A program made the translations under genes and the position numbers. The notes beneath the pieces are model-generated. The model saw nothing but the letters and a program-made list of their open reading frames with translations. It had not been told where the DNA came from and did not search any database. 64,000 bases of DNA, from the NCBI GenBank assembly GCA_019635735.1, contig JAHBYX010000001.1:372001-436000 (forward strand), in the 5' to 3' direction. Positions 18,368 to 26,055 of the stretch are shown in pieces. Within the stretch, counting starts at the first letter, position 1, and each line of letters starts with the position of its first letter. The stretch comes from Mesorhizobium sp. Lineage in GTDB: Bacteria > Pseudomonadota > Alphaproteobacteria > Rhizobiales > Rhizobiaceae.

Positions 18368-18496
18368 AAAGCGCCCCTCCCTTGCGAGGAAGGGTCGATT
18401 ATCCGAACGATTTCAATTGCTTCCGCAAAACATGCCGCGCGGTCGACGACCTTGCGCGCCCGAACATCGGCACGCTCCGACGCCGCCCCCATTCCC

Positions 18497-18536
18497 CGTC
18501 ATTCCGGGACCGCGCAGCGGGACCCGGAATCCAGAG
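18497..18536 (+). repeat. Intact REP-like palindrome
   Basis: 40-nt repeat beginning CGTCATTCCGGGACC, with the imperfect palindromic core CCGGGACCGCGCAGCGGGACCCGG, ending GGAATCCAGAG. The first 31 nt recur as an exact inverted copy at 19752-19782. On the minus strand it contains CTGGATTCCGGGTCCC, the uninterrupted version of the site into which the neighbouring IS110 element has inserted. Confidence 0.85.
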
Positions 18537-18596
18537 TCGTGACGTCGGAGGAAAGGCCGTGTGCTCGAACCATGCACCGCCGGCACGCTGGATTCC

Positions 18597-18604
18597 TGTA
18601 TCTT
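18597..18604 (+). promoter_or_regulatory. -10-like element at IS left end (junction promoter half)
   Basis: TGTATCTT directly inside the left core. When the element circularises, the right-end TTGACT (19732-19737) lies 16-18 nt upstream of TGTATC/TATCTT, forming a promoter reading into the bridge RNA. Alone in the integrated state it lacks a -35. Confidence 0.55.
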
Positions 18605-18610
18605 GCGACT

Positions 18611-18764
18611 GTCACTTGGCATAGTGGCGGCAGGTCGAGATAGCTCGTTGGATTCCTGGTCGCGCAGTGATCGTGATCCCGGCATGGGCGTCTGGATCTG
18701 TTTTGTCTGATCGAACAGTCGCAAGGGCGCCGGCTGGACCGGTAGCCCGCATACAGGTCTGATC
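18611..18764 (+). ncRNA. Predicted IS110 bridge RNA
   Basis: Architecture read from sequence. 5' stem-loop: GTCACT/AGTGGC (18611-18616 with 18623-18628). Target-binding loop: outer stem GCTCGT/ATGGGC (18643-18648 with 18684-18689, extended by AGAT/GTCT); left target guide TGGATTCC (18649-18656) equals the genomic left flank 18589-18596; inner hairpin TCGCG/CGTGA; right target guide CCCGG (18678-18682) is complementary to CCGGG at 19752-19756. Donor-binding loop: stem GATCG/TGATC (18709-18713 with 18760-18764); left donor guide ACAGTCGC (18715-18722) equals the right end 19745-19752; hairpin GGGC/GCCC and CCGG/CCGG; right donor guide ATACAGG (18751-18757) is complementary to CCTGTAT at 18595-18601. 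Exact 5' end is inferred from the junction promoter. Confidence 0.88.
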
Positions 18765-18766
18765 CC

Positions 18767-19726
18767 ATGACATCTGCACCGTTCTCGCACCCGCTTGCCC
18801 TTGCTGCCGGCATCGATGCCGGCCAGCGCTTTCTCGATGTCGGTCTGGCGCCGTCCGGCAAGACCTTCCGGATGCCCAATGCGGCGGAAGGCATCGCAGC
18901 CATCGTCGAACGCCTGGCCCACGAGGGCGTCCGCCGCGTGGTGCTGGAGGCGATCGGTCCCTATGCGCAGCGTCTGGTAGCAGCACTTTCGGTGGCCGGC
19001 TTCGAGGTCGGCATCGTCAATCCCCGCCGCATCAAGGCGTTCCGCGACGCCGAAGGGCGCCGCGCCAAGACCGACAGGCTGGACGCGCGGCTCATTGCAC
19101 GCTTCGCTCTCGCCATGACCGATGCCATCCGCCCCTTGCCGTCCGCCGACCAGCTGACCCTGAAAGCGCTGTCGACCCGACGACGCCAGCTCACCGAGAT
19201 GATCGCAATGGAAAAAACCCGGCTCAAACAGGCCGTCGAGCCGGTGCTCCAGGACAGCCATCGCACGGCCATTGCCGGCCTGACGGCGCAATGTGCGTCG
19301 ATCGAGGCGGAACTTGCCCGTCATGTCGCGCGAGATCCCGCGCGTGCCCGTGTCCTGGATATCCTGAAGTCGATCCCCGGCATCGGCGAACGGGTCGCCA
19401 CTGTCCTCATCACCGATCTGCCCGAACTCGGCCGGACCGATCGCAAGGCCATCGCCAGCCTGGCCGGGCTTGCGCCGCATATCAGCCAGTCCGGCAACGC
19501 ACCGCCAAGAGCGTCCATCGCCGGCGGCCGGCCCTGCGTGCGCACGGCGCTCTACATGGCCGCTCTCGTCGCCAGCCGCCACAATCCGCGGATGAAGGCT
19601 GCCTACACAACCATGCGGGAGCAGGGCAAACCGGGCAAGGTCGCCCTTGTCGCCATCGCCCGACAACTGCTCGTCACGGCCAACGCCCTCGTCAAGACCA
19701 ATCAGAACTGGACGACAAACGCGTAA
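18767..19726 (+). CDS. IS110-family DEDD transposase (bridge recombinase)
   Basis: A 319-residue IS110 transposase. The N-terminal RuvC-like domain has D17 (GID), E61 (VLEA), D103 and D106 (KTDRLDARLIA), nearly the same spacing as D11-E60-D102-D105 of IS621. A coiled region follows (about 130-190). The C-terminal transposase_20 domain carries IPGIG, AGLAPHISQSG with candidate catalytic S242, and GRPCVRTALYMAAL. All catalytic positions are present and the frame is uninterrupted, so it is probably active. The ATG lies 2 nt after the donor stem of the bridge RNA. It recombines donor and target DNA guided by that RNA. Confidence 0.95.
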   Translation: MTSAPFSHPLALAAGIDAGQRFLDVGLAPSGKTFRMPNAAEGIAAIVERLAHEGVRRVVLEAIGPYAQRLVAALSVAGFEVGIVNPRRIKAFRDAEGRRAKTDRLDARLIARFALAMTDAIRPLPSADQLTLKALSTRRRQLTEMIAMEKTRLKQAVEPVLQDSHRTAIAGLTAQCASIEAELARHVARDPARARVLDILKSIPGIGERVATVLITDLPELGRTDRKAIASLAGLAPHISQSGNAPPRASIAGGRPCVRTALYMAALVASRHNPRMKAAYTTMREQGKPGKVALVAIARQLLVTANALVKTNQNWTTNA

Positions 19727-19731
19727 ATCAC

Positions 19732-19737
19732 TTGACT
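19732..19737 (+). promoter_or_regulatory. -35 box at IS right end (junction promoter half)
   Basis: TTGACT, pointing out of the right end. In the integrated copy nothing suitable lies at -10 in the REP flank; in a circular form it would join the left-end TGTATCTT at normal spacing. Confidence 0.55.
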
Positions 19738-19751
19738 AACCAAGACAGTCG

Positions 19752-19782
19752 CCGGGTCCCGCTGCGCGGTCCCGGAATGACG
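19752..19782 (-). repeat. REP-like palindrome, inverted copy split by the IS
   Basis: 31 nt (CCGGGTCCCGCTGCGCGG... ending GAATGACG) exactly inverted relative to 18497-18527. The missing left part, CTGGATT, lies on the other side of the element at 18588-18594. Before insertion the two REPs formed an inverted pair about 50 nt apart. Confidence 0.88.
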
Positions 19783-19832
19783 AGGAAGCCCGGGTCGCGA
19801 ATAGCGTATCCTGCCAAGCCCTCAACCGATCC

Positions 19833-20426
19833 TCACCGCCCCCATTTCGGCGGCGGAGGCGCGGCGGGCGGCATCTTCTTGCGCCGTTGCAGCGACACGA
19901 AGAAGCCGACGAAGCCCAGCGCCATCAGGGCGTATCCGATCGGCACGGCCCGCGGGTCGAGGTCGAAGGCCCCTGCCCTCAGCACGATCTCGGCGGAGCG
20001 CATCTCGATGCTCTCGGCGTCGCCCGGCCCGAGCACGAAGCGGTAGCGGCCGCTCTCGACCGGATCGATCAGCCCCGCTTCGTCGCGATAAATCATGCCG
20101 CCCGTCTGCGGATTGTCGCTGCGCGGCTGCTGGTGCGCGAATGTCAGTGTGCTCGCCATCACCGTGCGGCCCTCGACCGTCGCTGTCAGCGTCAGCAGCG
20201 TCGTCGCGCCGTCGAGCGTCAGGCTGCCGAGAGACGACATGTCGACCAGCACCCGCACCGGCGCGTCGGCCGGCGCGAGGTTCTCCTCGACGACCTTGAA
20301 GCCGCCCTGCCGGTCATAGGCCGGGTAGCGCCCGATCTCGTAGCCAGAGACGTTCTGGACCGCAAAGGGATAGCCGATGCCGACGGCGAGGCCGGCGACG
20401 AACATGAGGAGGAAGATGATGCGCAT
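19833..20426 (-). CDS. Membrane protein of unknown function
   Basis: 197 residues with an N-terminal hydrophobic anchor (MRIIFLLMFVAGLAVGIGY), a central domain of about 130 residues facing the periplasm, probably beta-rich, a second membrane helix near residue 165-182 (VPIGYALMALGFVGFF) and a short cytoplasmic tail with a Pro run. I do not recognise the domain. Divergent from the 53-residue gene downstream. Confidence 0.75.
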   Translation of the reverse strand: MRIIFLLMFVAGLAVGIGYPFAVQNVSGYEIGRYPAYDRQGGFKVVEENLAPADAPVRVLVDMSSLGSLTLDGATTLLTLTATVEGRTVMASTLTFAHQQPRSDNPQTGGMIYRDEAGLIDPVESGRYRFVLGPGDAESIEMRSAEIVLRAGAFDLDPRAVPIGYALMALGFVGFFVSLQRRKKMPPAAPPPPKWGR

Positions 20427-20535
20427 GGGAAGGGTTCGACCGTGATGCGCCCCGATGTGGCACGAGCGCGCCGGTCTGTCGAGGGAACCCGGCGGCGGTT
20501 GGCGAATTGTCCGCCTACAACGACAGGAGACCGAG

Positions 20536-20697
20536 ATGAGACGGATACTTTTGGCGATCGCCGGCTACGCCTTCGCGGCCTGGTGGACGCAGCGCACCGA
20601 GGCGAAAGCAAAACGTGAGGCTCTCGCCAAGGCGTCCGTGCGCCCGCCGCGCGGAGCCAACAAGCTGCAGGGTCACGCCGGCGAACGGGCCAGATAG
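20536..20697 (+). CDS. Small hypothetical protein, 53 aa
   Basis: ATG 20536 with AGGAGA at 20525-20530. The product starts with a short hydrophobic helix (RRILLAIAGYAFAAWW) followed by a Lys/Arg/Ala-rich tail, as in small membrane-associated proteins. It converges on holC, its stop codon being 3 nt from the holC stop. No function can be given. Confidence 0.6.
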   Translation: MRRILLAIAGYAFAAWWTQRTEAKAKREALAKASVRPPRGANKLQGHAGERAR

Positions 20698-20699
20698 GC

Positions 20700-21149
20700 T
20701 TAAGCCTTGCGCTCCCAGCGCCGGCCGTCGGTCTGCTGCCAGTAGGTGACCGAATGGCCGGCGTCCTTCATGCGCTTCCATTGCGTCCGCGCCAGGTCCA
20801 GCTGGGCCTGGTCGTGGCCGTCGAACATGAACACGCCGCGCTCGTAGGTATCGAGCGGCGGCGGCTCGGCACCGTCGACGACGAAGCGGACGGACGCGGC
20901 ATTCGCGTTGCCGGTCGAAACGGTCAGAAGGATCGGTTGGTCGGCGGCGCGCGGGTCGCCGTCCGTGCCGTGGCCGAGGAAGCTGTCGTCCCTGAACGTC
21001 CACAGATGGGTATCGAGCGCGGTGCGCCGTTCATCGCTGCCGGTCTGCACCACCACCTTCCAGCCACGCTCGACGCTCTTCTCGAGGAGAGGCGGCAGCG
21101 CCTCCTCGAGCGTCGATTCGGTCAGGTGGTAGAAGAGAACCTCGGCCAT
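20700..21149 (-). CDS. holC: DNA polymerase III subunit chi
   Basis: 149 residues. The start [35 protein letters not shown] and the segments DTHLWTFRDDSFLGHG, ANAASVRFVVDG and YERGVFMFDG are typical of alphaproteobacterial HolC, a clamp-loader accessory protein that contacts SSB. It overlaps the pepA stop (TGATG), as in many proteobacteria where holC follows pepA, so translation is coupled. Confidence 0.94.
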   Translation of the reverse strand: MAEVLFYHLTESTLEEALPPLLEKSVERGWKVVVQTGSDERRTALDTHLWTFRDDSFLGHGTDGDPRAADQPILLTVSTGNANAASVRFVVDGAEPPPLDTYERGVFMFDGHDQAQLDLARTQWKRMKDAGHSVTYWQQTDGRRWERKA

Positions 21150-22633
21150 CAGCCTTCGTAATGATCTTTCACGAGCCGGTCGAGCAGGCGCACGCCGAAG
21201 CCCGAGCCCCAGGAGATCGAATATTCGCTCGGCGGCGCGTTCATCGCCGTCCCCGCAATGTCGAGATGCGCCCAGGGCGTGTCCTTGACGAAGCGTTTGA
21301 GGAACTGCGCGGCGGTGATCGCCCCGCCGTAACGGCCGCCGATGTTCTTCATGTCGGCATTCTTCGATTCGAGCAGCTTGTCGTAGTCGGGTCCCATCGG
21401 CATCCGCCACAGCCGCTCCGCCGTCGCAAGTCCGGCCTCCGTCAACTGGCCCGCCAGCTCGTCGTCGTTCGAGAACAGGCCGGCGTGGTATTGCCCAAGC
21501 GCCACCATGATCGCGCCGGTCAGCGTCGCCAGGTTGACCATGAACTTCGGCGCGAAACGGTCGTTGCAGTACCAGAGCGCGTCGCACAGCACGAGGCGGC
21601 CTTCGGCGTCGGTGTTGAGGATCTCGATCGTCTGGCCAGACATGGAGGTGACGATGTCGCCGGGGCGCTGCGCATGCCCGTCGACCGAGTTCTCCACCAG
21701 GCCGACGATGCCGATGACGTTGGCCTTGGCCTTGCGCCGGGCCAGGACATGCATGGCGCCGATGACGGCCGCAGCACCGCCCATGTCGCCCTTCATGTCC
21801 TCCATGCCGGCCGCCGGCTTCATCGAATTGCCGCCCGTGTCGAACGACACGCCCTTGCCGATGAAGGCGACCGGCTTGTCCTTCGCCTTGCCGCCGTTCC
21901 ACTGCATGACGACCAGCCGGGCCCCGCGCGGACTGCCCTGGGCGACGCCAAGGAGCGCGCCCATGCCGAGCTTCTTCATCTCCTTCTCGGCCAGAATCTC
22001 GACCTTGACGCCCAGCGCCTCGAGTTCCTTGCACTTCGCGGCCATCTCGACCGGACCGAGCAGATTGGCCGGCTCGTTGACGAGGTCGCGAGCGATCGAC
22101 ACGCCGCCGGCAACGGCTTCGGATGCGCCGAACGCCGCTTTCAGGGCAGCCGAGCGGCGGGTGACGACGGTGATCCTGGTCCGCTTCGGCTCCTCGTCGC
22201 CATCGTCCTTCTTCGTCTTGTAGCGGTCGAACCGATAGGTCCGCAGAAGTACGCCGAGTGCCATGTCGGCGACCGCCTCCGGGTCGGTCTCGAAGCCGGG
22301 CACGTCGGCGTGGATCATGACCTTCGTCGCCTTCTTCAGGTTGGAGGCGATCGACCCGCCGACCTTGAGCCAGCCATCCGTGGTGACTGCCTTGGGATCG
22401 CCCACGCCCAGAACGAGGACGCGGTCGACCTCCATGCCCGCGGGCACGATGACGTCGAGCGTCGACAGCGTCTTCGCCGTGAAGGCGCCAGCCTTGATCG
22501 CCTTTTCCAGGAGCGGTCCCGCATCGCCGGCGAGTTCGACCGATCCGTTCTCGCCGGGAGCCGCGAGGTATACGTGCAGGTCTGCCGCCCCTTTGGATGA
22601 GGTGGCGAATCCGATATCGATGGCAGGCGTCAT
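21149..22633 (-). CDS. pepA: Leucyl (cytosol) aminopeptidase
   Basis: A 494-residue M17 metallo-aminopeptidase. The N-terminal macro-like domain is followed by the catalytic domain with [20 protein letters not shown] and the di-zinc signature NTDAEGRL. It releases N-terminal residues from peptides; E. coli PepA also binds DNA in Xer recombination, not predictable here. Start ATG 22633 (GGAG upstream) gives [10 protein letters not shown]; a longer upstream reading is in a low-homology stretch. Divergent from the PAP2 gene across 202 nt. Confidence 0.96.
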   Translation of the reverse strand: MTPAIDIGFATSSKGAADLHVYLAAPGENGSVELAGDAGPLLEKAIKAGAFTAKTLSTLDVIVPAGMEVDRVLVLGVGDPKAVTTDGWLKVGGSIASNLKKATKVMIHADVPGFETDPEAVADMALGVLLRTYRFDRYKTKKDDGDEEPKRTRITVVTRRSAALKAAFGASEAVAGGVSIARDLVNEPANLLGPVEMAAKCKELEALGVKVEILAEKEMKKLGMGALLGVAQGSPRGARLVVMQWNGGKAKDKPVAFIGKGVSFDTGGNSMKPAAGMEDMKGDMGGAAAVIGAMHVLARRKAKANVIGIVGLVENSVDGHAQRPGDIVTSMSGQTIEILNTDAEGRLVLCDALWYCNDRFAPKFMVNLATLTGAIMVALGQYHAGLFSNDDELAGQLTEAGLATAERLWRMPMGPDYDKLLESKNADMKNIGGRYGGAITAAQFLKRFVKDTPWAHLDIAGTAMNAPPSEYSISWGSGFGVRLLDRLVKDHYEG

Positions 22634-22835
22634 GTCAGCTCCGGGATGCGAGTCGCTCGGCAGGATAGCGGCAAAAACGCCGATCGTCTCCGTAGCCGAG
22701 AAACTCAACCAGCTGGCGCTTGGGTCGGACAAGCCGCATTCACGACCATGCCGGCGCTTCCTTCTTCCGCCCTTAGCCGCTAGACGGGCGTCTGAATACC
22801 CAATCGCGTCGATCATCAGAAGCACGGACCACTGG

Positions 22836-23588
22836 ATGCCCCGCCCCGAGGACGACTATCTCTGGCCCTTCGCCGGCCGCGCGCCGATCCTCGCGCTCGC
22901 CGCGCTGACGGTTGCGACGCTATTGTTCTTCAACGTCTTCCCGCAGATCGACATCGCGGTCAGCCGGCTGTTCTTCGAGGAGCAGCCCTGCGCCGCGGCC
23001 GGGAAGATCTGCGGCAGCTTTCCGCTGTCGTCGTCGCCGGTCGTGGCGTCGATCCGCCAGGTGCTGCAGGTGACGCCGGTGCTGCTCGCCATTCTCCTGC
23101 TGCTGGCGATCCTGTGGCGCATTCTGTCGCGCCGGTCGCTGGCGCACCCGTTCGACCGCGCGGGCCTCGCCGCCGTCGCCACGCTCGTCCTCGGTGCGGG
23201 CGCGCTCGTGAACCTGATCCTGAAAGAGCACTGGGGACGGCCGCGGCCCCTTCTCACCGATCTCTTCGGCGGACCCTACCCGTTCGTTCCGGCGGGCCAC
23301 ATCACGCACTACTGCGCCAGCAACTGTTCCTTCGTTTCCGGCGAAGCGGCAAGCGCGTTCTGGCTCGTGGCGCTGGCCACCCTCACCCCCATCAGATACC
23401 GGGTGCCGGCACTGATCGCGGCGCTAGCGGTGGCAAGCGCGACATCGCTGCTGCGCGTTGCCTTCGGCGGACACTATCTCTCCGACGTGATGCTCGGAGC
23501 ACTGTTGTCCCTATTGATCTTCGCGTGTCTCGCTACGCTGATCCGATCCCTGACGAGACCGCAACAGAGCGATCACATTCGCACCTAA
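22836..23588 (+). CDS. PAP2-family membrane phosphatase
   Basis: A 250-residue integral membrane PAP2 enzyme with about six helices. Motif 1 K130-x6-R137-P138 (KEHWGRPRP) and motif 3 R207-x5-H213-x3-D217 (the nucleophilic His) are intact. Motif 2, normally PSGH, is VSGE (167-170), so the general-acid His is replaced by Glu. Such enzymes remove phosphate from lipid A, undecaprenyl diphosphate or phosphatidate; position next to the LPS-export genes suggests a lipid A or envelope substrate, but this is inference. A large periplasmic loop between motifs holds four Cys (C160, C164 and C52, C59). Confidence 0.88.
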   Translation: MPRPEDDYLWPFAGRAPILALAALTVATLLFFNVFPQIDIAVSRLFFEEQPCAAAGKICGSFPLSSSPVVASIRQVLQVTPVLLAILLLLAILWRILSRRSLAHPFDRAGLAAVATLVLGAGALVNLILKEHWGRPRPLLTDLFGGPYPFVPAGHITHYCASNCSFVSGEAASAFWLVALATLTPIRYRVPALIAALAVASATSLLRVAFGGHYLSDVMLGALLSLLIFACLATLIRSLTRPQQSDHIRT

Positions 23589-23617
23589 CCGACTGATCTC
23601 CTGGCGTTTTCTTCGCG

Positions 23618-23647
23618 AAGGTTAACGCTTCACGTTCGGTTAACCTT
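23618..23647. promoter_or_regulatory. 9-bp inverted repeat upstream of lptF
   Basis: Perfect arms AAGGTTAAC / GTTAACCTT with a 12-nt spacer, about 125 nt before the lptF start and just after the PAP2 stop. It could be an operator for a dimeric regulator or a hairpin in the transcript. The GTTAACC half resembles part of a CtrA site but the spacing is wrong for CtrA. Confidence 0.45.
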
Positions 23648-23770
23648 ATCTTTTCGCCTATTTTTAGCCAATCTGGCGTTCCATCCCCGCAACGGATGCG
23701 TATGCTCCCGAGCTTCAGCGCCCGCGCTGTCGACACACACGCCACGTGCAAGGACGGCTGCCCCAACCCA

Positions 23771-24970
23771 ATGAACCTGATCGAGCGCTACATATTCCGT
23801 CGTGCGGCGCGGCTGACCCTGGTCACGCTTGCGGCGACGACGCTGGTGGTGCTGATCACGCAGGTGCTGATCTACGTGAACGTGCTGACCGATTCCGGCC
23901 AGGCCATCACCACGTTCCTGAAACTCGCGCTGACGCTCGTGCCTGCGATGATGGTCGTCGTCACGCCCTTCGCGCTTCTCATCGGCGCGTCGCAGACCCT
24001 GTCGCAGATGAATGCCGATTCCGAACTTGCGGTCATTGAAGGCGCCGGCGGGTCGCAGAAGATCACGGCGAAGCCGATTCTGATCCTCGGCATCGTCCTG
24101 ACGCTGCTCACTCTCGTCACGGCGCTGTTCGTCGAGCCCTGGTCCAACCGCCAGCTCCGAACCATCATCAGCGAGGCCGGCGCCGATCTCGTGCGCCTCG
24201 CCGTCCAGTCCGGGTCGTTCAAGCGGCTCGACGAGGGGCTTTACATCCAGATCGCCGAACAGCAGCCGGGCGGCGGCTTCGGCGGCATCTTCATCGCGGA
24301 CATGCGCGACGACAAGACGGAGCTGATCTACTATGCGCGGAGAGGCGTGATCCTGCCGCAGGGCGAACGCGATCTCCTCGTCATGAGCGAAGGCGAAATA
24401 CAGCGCCGGGCAGTGGCGACCGGCGAGATTTCCATCATCCAGTTCGCATCCTACGCCATCGACTTCTCGCAGTTCAGCCCGGCCGGGAAAACCACGGCTT
24501 TCATGCCCAAGGAACGCAGCACCGCCTTCCTCCTCAATCCCGACGCGAACGATTTCTTCGCAAAGGTTAGGCCGGACATATTGCGTTCCGAACTCAACCG
24601 GCGCTTCTCCGAATGGCTGTTTCCTGTCGCGTTCGGTCTGATCGCGGTCTATTTCGCCGGCGGAGCGCGCTCTAACCGCCAGGAGCGCCTCTGGAGTCTC
24701 ACGGTCGCCGCGCTCGTCGCGCTCGGCATCCGCGGCGCTGGCTTCTTTTTCATGAATGCGTCCGGGATAAGCCGCACGATGACGATGTTGACCTACGCAT
24801 TGCCGCTCATGACGATTGCGGTCTTCGCGGGCCTGCTCATCTCGGGGCGACAGCTTAGGATTCCGGGGTGGCTCGACAATTGGGGCAGCGCGTTCCTGGC
24901 ATGGGTCGAGCGCCAGCGCATCGCGCTGCAGCTCAGATTGGCCGGCCACCGCGCGGGTGGCGGCGCATGA
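23771..24970 (+). CDS. lptF: LPS export ABC transporter permease LptF
   Basis: A 399-residue YjgP/YjgQ-family permease. N-terminus MNLIERYIFRRAARLTL is the coupling-helix start typical of LptF; three membrane helices (about 15-120), a periplasmic beta-jellyroll domain (about 125-280) and three C-terminal helices (about 285-375). With LptG and LptB it extracts LPS from the inner membrane. Start ATG 23771 was chosen for this N-terminus; an in-frame ATG at 23696 would add 25 residues unlike the family. ATGA overlap with lptG. Confidence 0.95.
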   Translation: MNLIERYIFRRAARLTLVTLAATTLVVLITQVLIYVNVLTDSGQAITTFLKLALTLVPAMMVVVTPFALLIGASQTLSQMNADSELAVIEGAGGSQKITAKPILILGIVLTLLTLVTALFVEPWSNRQLRTIISEAGADLVRLAVQSGSFKRLDEGLYIQIAEQQPGGGFGGIFIADMRDDKTELIYYARRGVILPQGERDLLVMSEGEIQRRAVATGEISIIQFASYAIDFSQFSPAGKTTAFMPKERSTAFLLNPDANDFFAKVRPDILRSELNRRFSEWLFPVAFGLIAVYFAGGARSNRQERLWSLTVAALVALGIRGAGFFFMNASGISRTMTMLTYALPLMTIAVFAGLLISGRQLRIPGWLDNWGSAFLAWVERQRIALQLRLAGHRAGGGA

Positions 24971-26055
24971 TCGGACGCACCCTCTTCACATACTTCTTCC
25001 GCCGCTACCTGGTGATCGTGGCGCAGTTCTTCGTCGGCGTCGTCGTCATCTCCTTTCTGGTCGACTTCACCGAGTTCTCCAGGCGCGTGGGCTCTCTTCC
25101 GGAATACACCGTCGCCGCGGGGATGATGGTCTCGGCGCTGCGTATTCCACTGATCGTCCAGACGGCGATACCGTTCATCATCCTGTTCGCCGCGATGTCG
25201 ACCTTGATGTCGTTGAACCGCAAATACGAGCTCGTCATTGCGCGCTCGGCAGGCATTTCGGCGTGGCAGTTCCTTGGTCCGCTTTGCCTTGCGAGCTTCC
25301 TTATCGGAGCGGTCGCGATCACGGCACTCAATACGGTCGCGGCGGCCGCTCTCTCCTATGCCGAGGAAATCGAGACGTCCTTCAGCGGGAAGGCGCGCGG
25401 CGAGCCGGGCGGGCAGGCCCTGCCGTGGCTGCGCCAGCGGACAGACGACGGCGTCACGATCATCGGTGCCAAGAAATCCGCGCAGCGCGGCAGGGTTCTG
25501 GGCGAAGCGACCTTCATCCGGTTCGACAAGAACGGCTCGATTGCCGAACGAATCGATGCAAAACGCGCCGTACTGACAAAGGGCGCGTGGGCCTTGCAGC
25601 AGGTCCAGCGCCTGGATTCCAAAGGGCGTCGCAGCGAGCGCCCCAAGATGGTGATCAAGACCGATCTGCAGCCCAACTTCGTTGAGGAACAGTTTGCGAA
25701 ACCGGAGACGATCCCCCTCTTCGAGCTCGGGGAAAAGATCGATTCGGCGCGCTCGTTCGGTCTCAGTGCCAATCCGTTTGCCATGCAATATCATTCGCTT
25801 CTGGCCCTTCCGTTCCTGCTCGTCGCAATGACGCTCATCGCAGCGACGGTCTCCATGCGCTTTGCCCGCCTTGGGCAGTCGGCACCGATGATTCTGGGTG
25901 GCGTCGGGGCGGGCTTTCTGCTTTATGTTACTTCGGTTCTCGTGAAGGCATTCGGCAGTTCAGGATTCGTTCCGCCGATGGTCGCCGCGTGGCTACCTGT
26001 CGTGGTCGCGGGCTTTTTCGGAGTGACGTTCCTGCTGCACAAGGAGGACGGCTAG
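24967..26055 (+). CDS. lptG: LPS export ABC transporter permease LptG
   Basis: A 362-residue second permease of the Lpt transporter with the same layout: MIGRTLFTYFFRRYLVIVAQFFVG first helix, three N-terminal helices, periplasmic jellyroll domain, and three C-terminal helices ending before VTFLLHKEDG. It overlaps lptF by ATGA and shares one base of its TAG stop with the GTG start of lptD, so lptF-lptG-lptD are translationally coupled. Confidence 0.95.
   Translation: MIGRTLFTYFFRRYLVIVAQFFVGVVVISFLVDFTEFSRRVGSLPEYTVAAGMMVSALRIPLIVQTAIPFIILFAAMSTLMSLNRKYELVIARSAGISAWQFLGPLCLASFLIGAVAITALNTVAAAALSYAEEIETSFSGKARGEPGGQALPWLRQRTDDGVTIIGAKKSAQRGRVLGEATFIRFDKNGSIAERIDAKRAVLTKGAWALQQVQRLDSKGRRSERPKMVIKTDLQPNFVEEQFAKPETIPLFELGEKIDSARSFGLSANPFAMQYHSLLALPFLLVAMTLIAATVSMRFARLGQSAPMILGGVGAGFLLYVTSVLVKAFGSSGFVPPMVAAWLPVVVAGFFGVTFLLHKEDG

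Larger units (their letters stand above)
18595..19753 (+). mobile_element. IS110-family insertion sequence inserted in a REP palindrome
   Basis: Ends are defined by comparison with the intact REP: left flank CTGGATT-CC (CC at 18595-18596) and right flank CC-GGGTCCCG (CC at 19752-19753) rejoin to the REP sequence CTGGATTCCGGGTCCC with one shared CC core and no longer target duplication. Between them lie left end TGTATCTT, a non-coding RNA region (18611-18764), the DEDD transposase and right end ACAGTCG. GCGACTGTC near the left end (18605-18613) is repeated inverted at the right end (19744-19752). A 5' RNA region and a short 3' tail of 25 nt place it with the IS110 group rather than IS1111. It looks intact. 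Confidence 0.92.

Noticed and set aside
18643..18660. Second GGATTCCTGG as an alternative left boundary of the IS110 element
   Set aside because: It lies inside the target-binding loop and is explained as the left target guide; only the 18588-18596 copy rejoins with the right flank and is followed by the end complementary to the right donor guide.
23618..23647. CtrA-binding site upstream of lptF
   Set aside because: The TTAA elements are 14 nt apart and inverted rather than TTAA-N7-TTAA; kept only as an unassigned inverted repeat.
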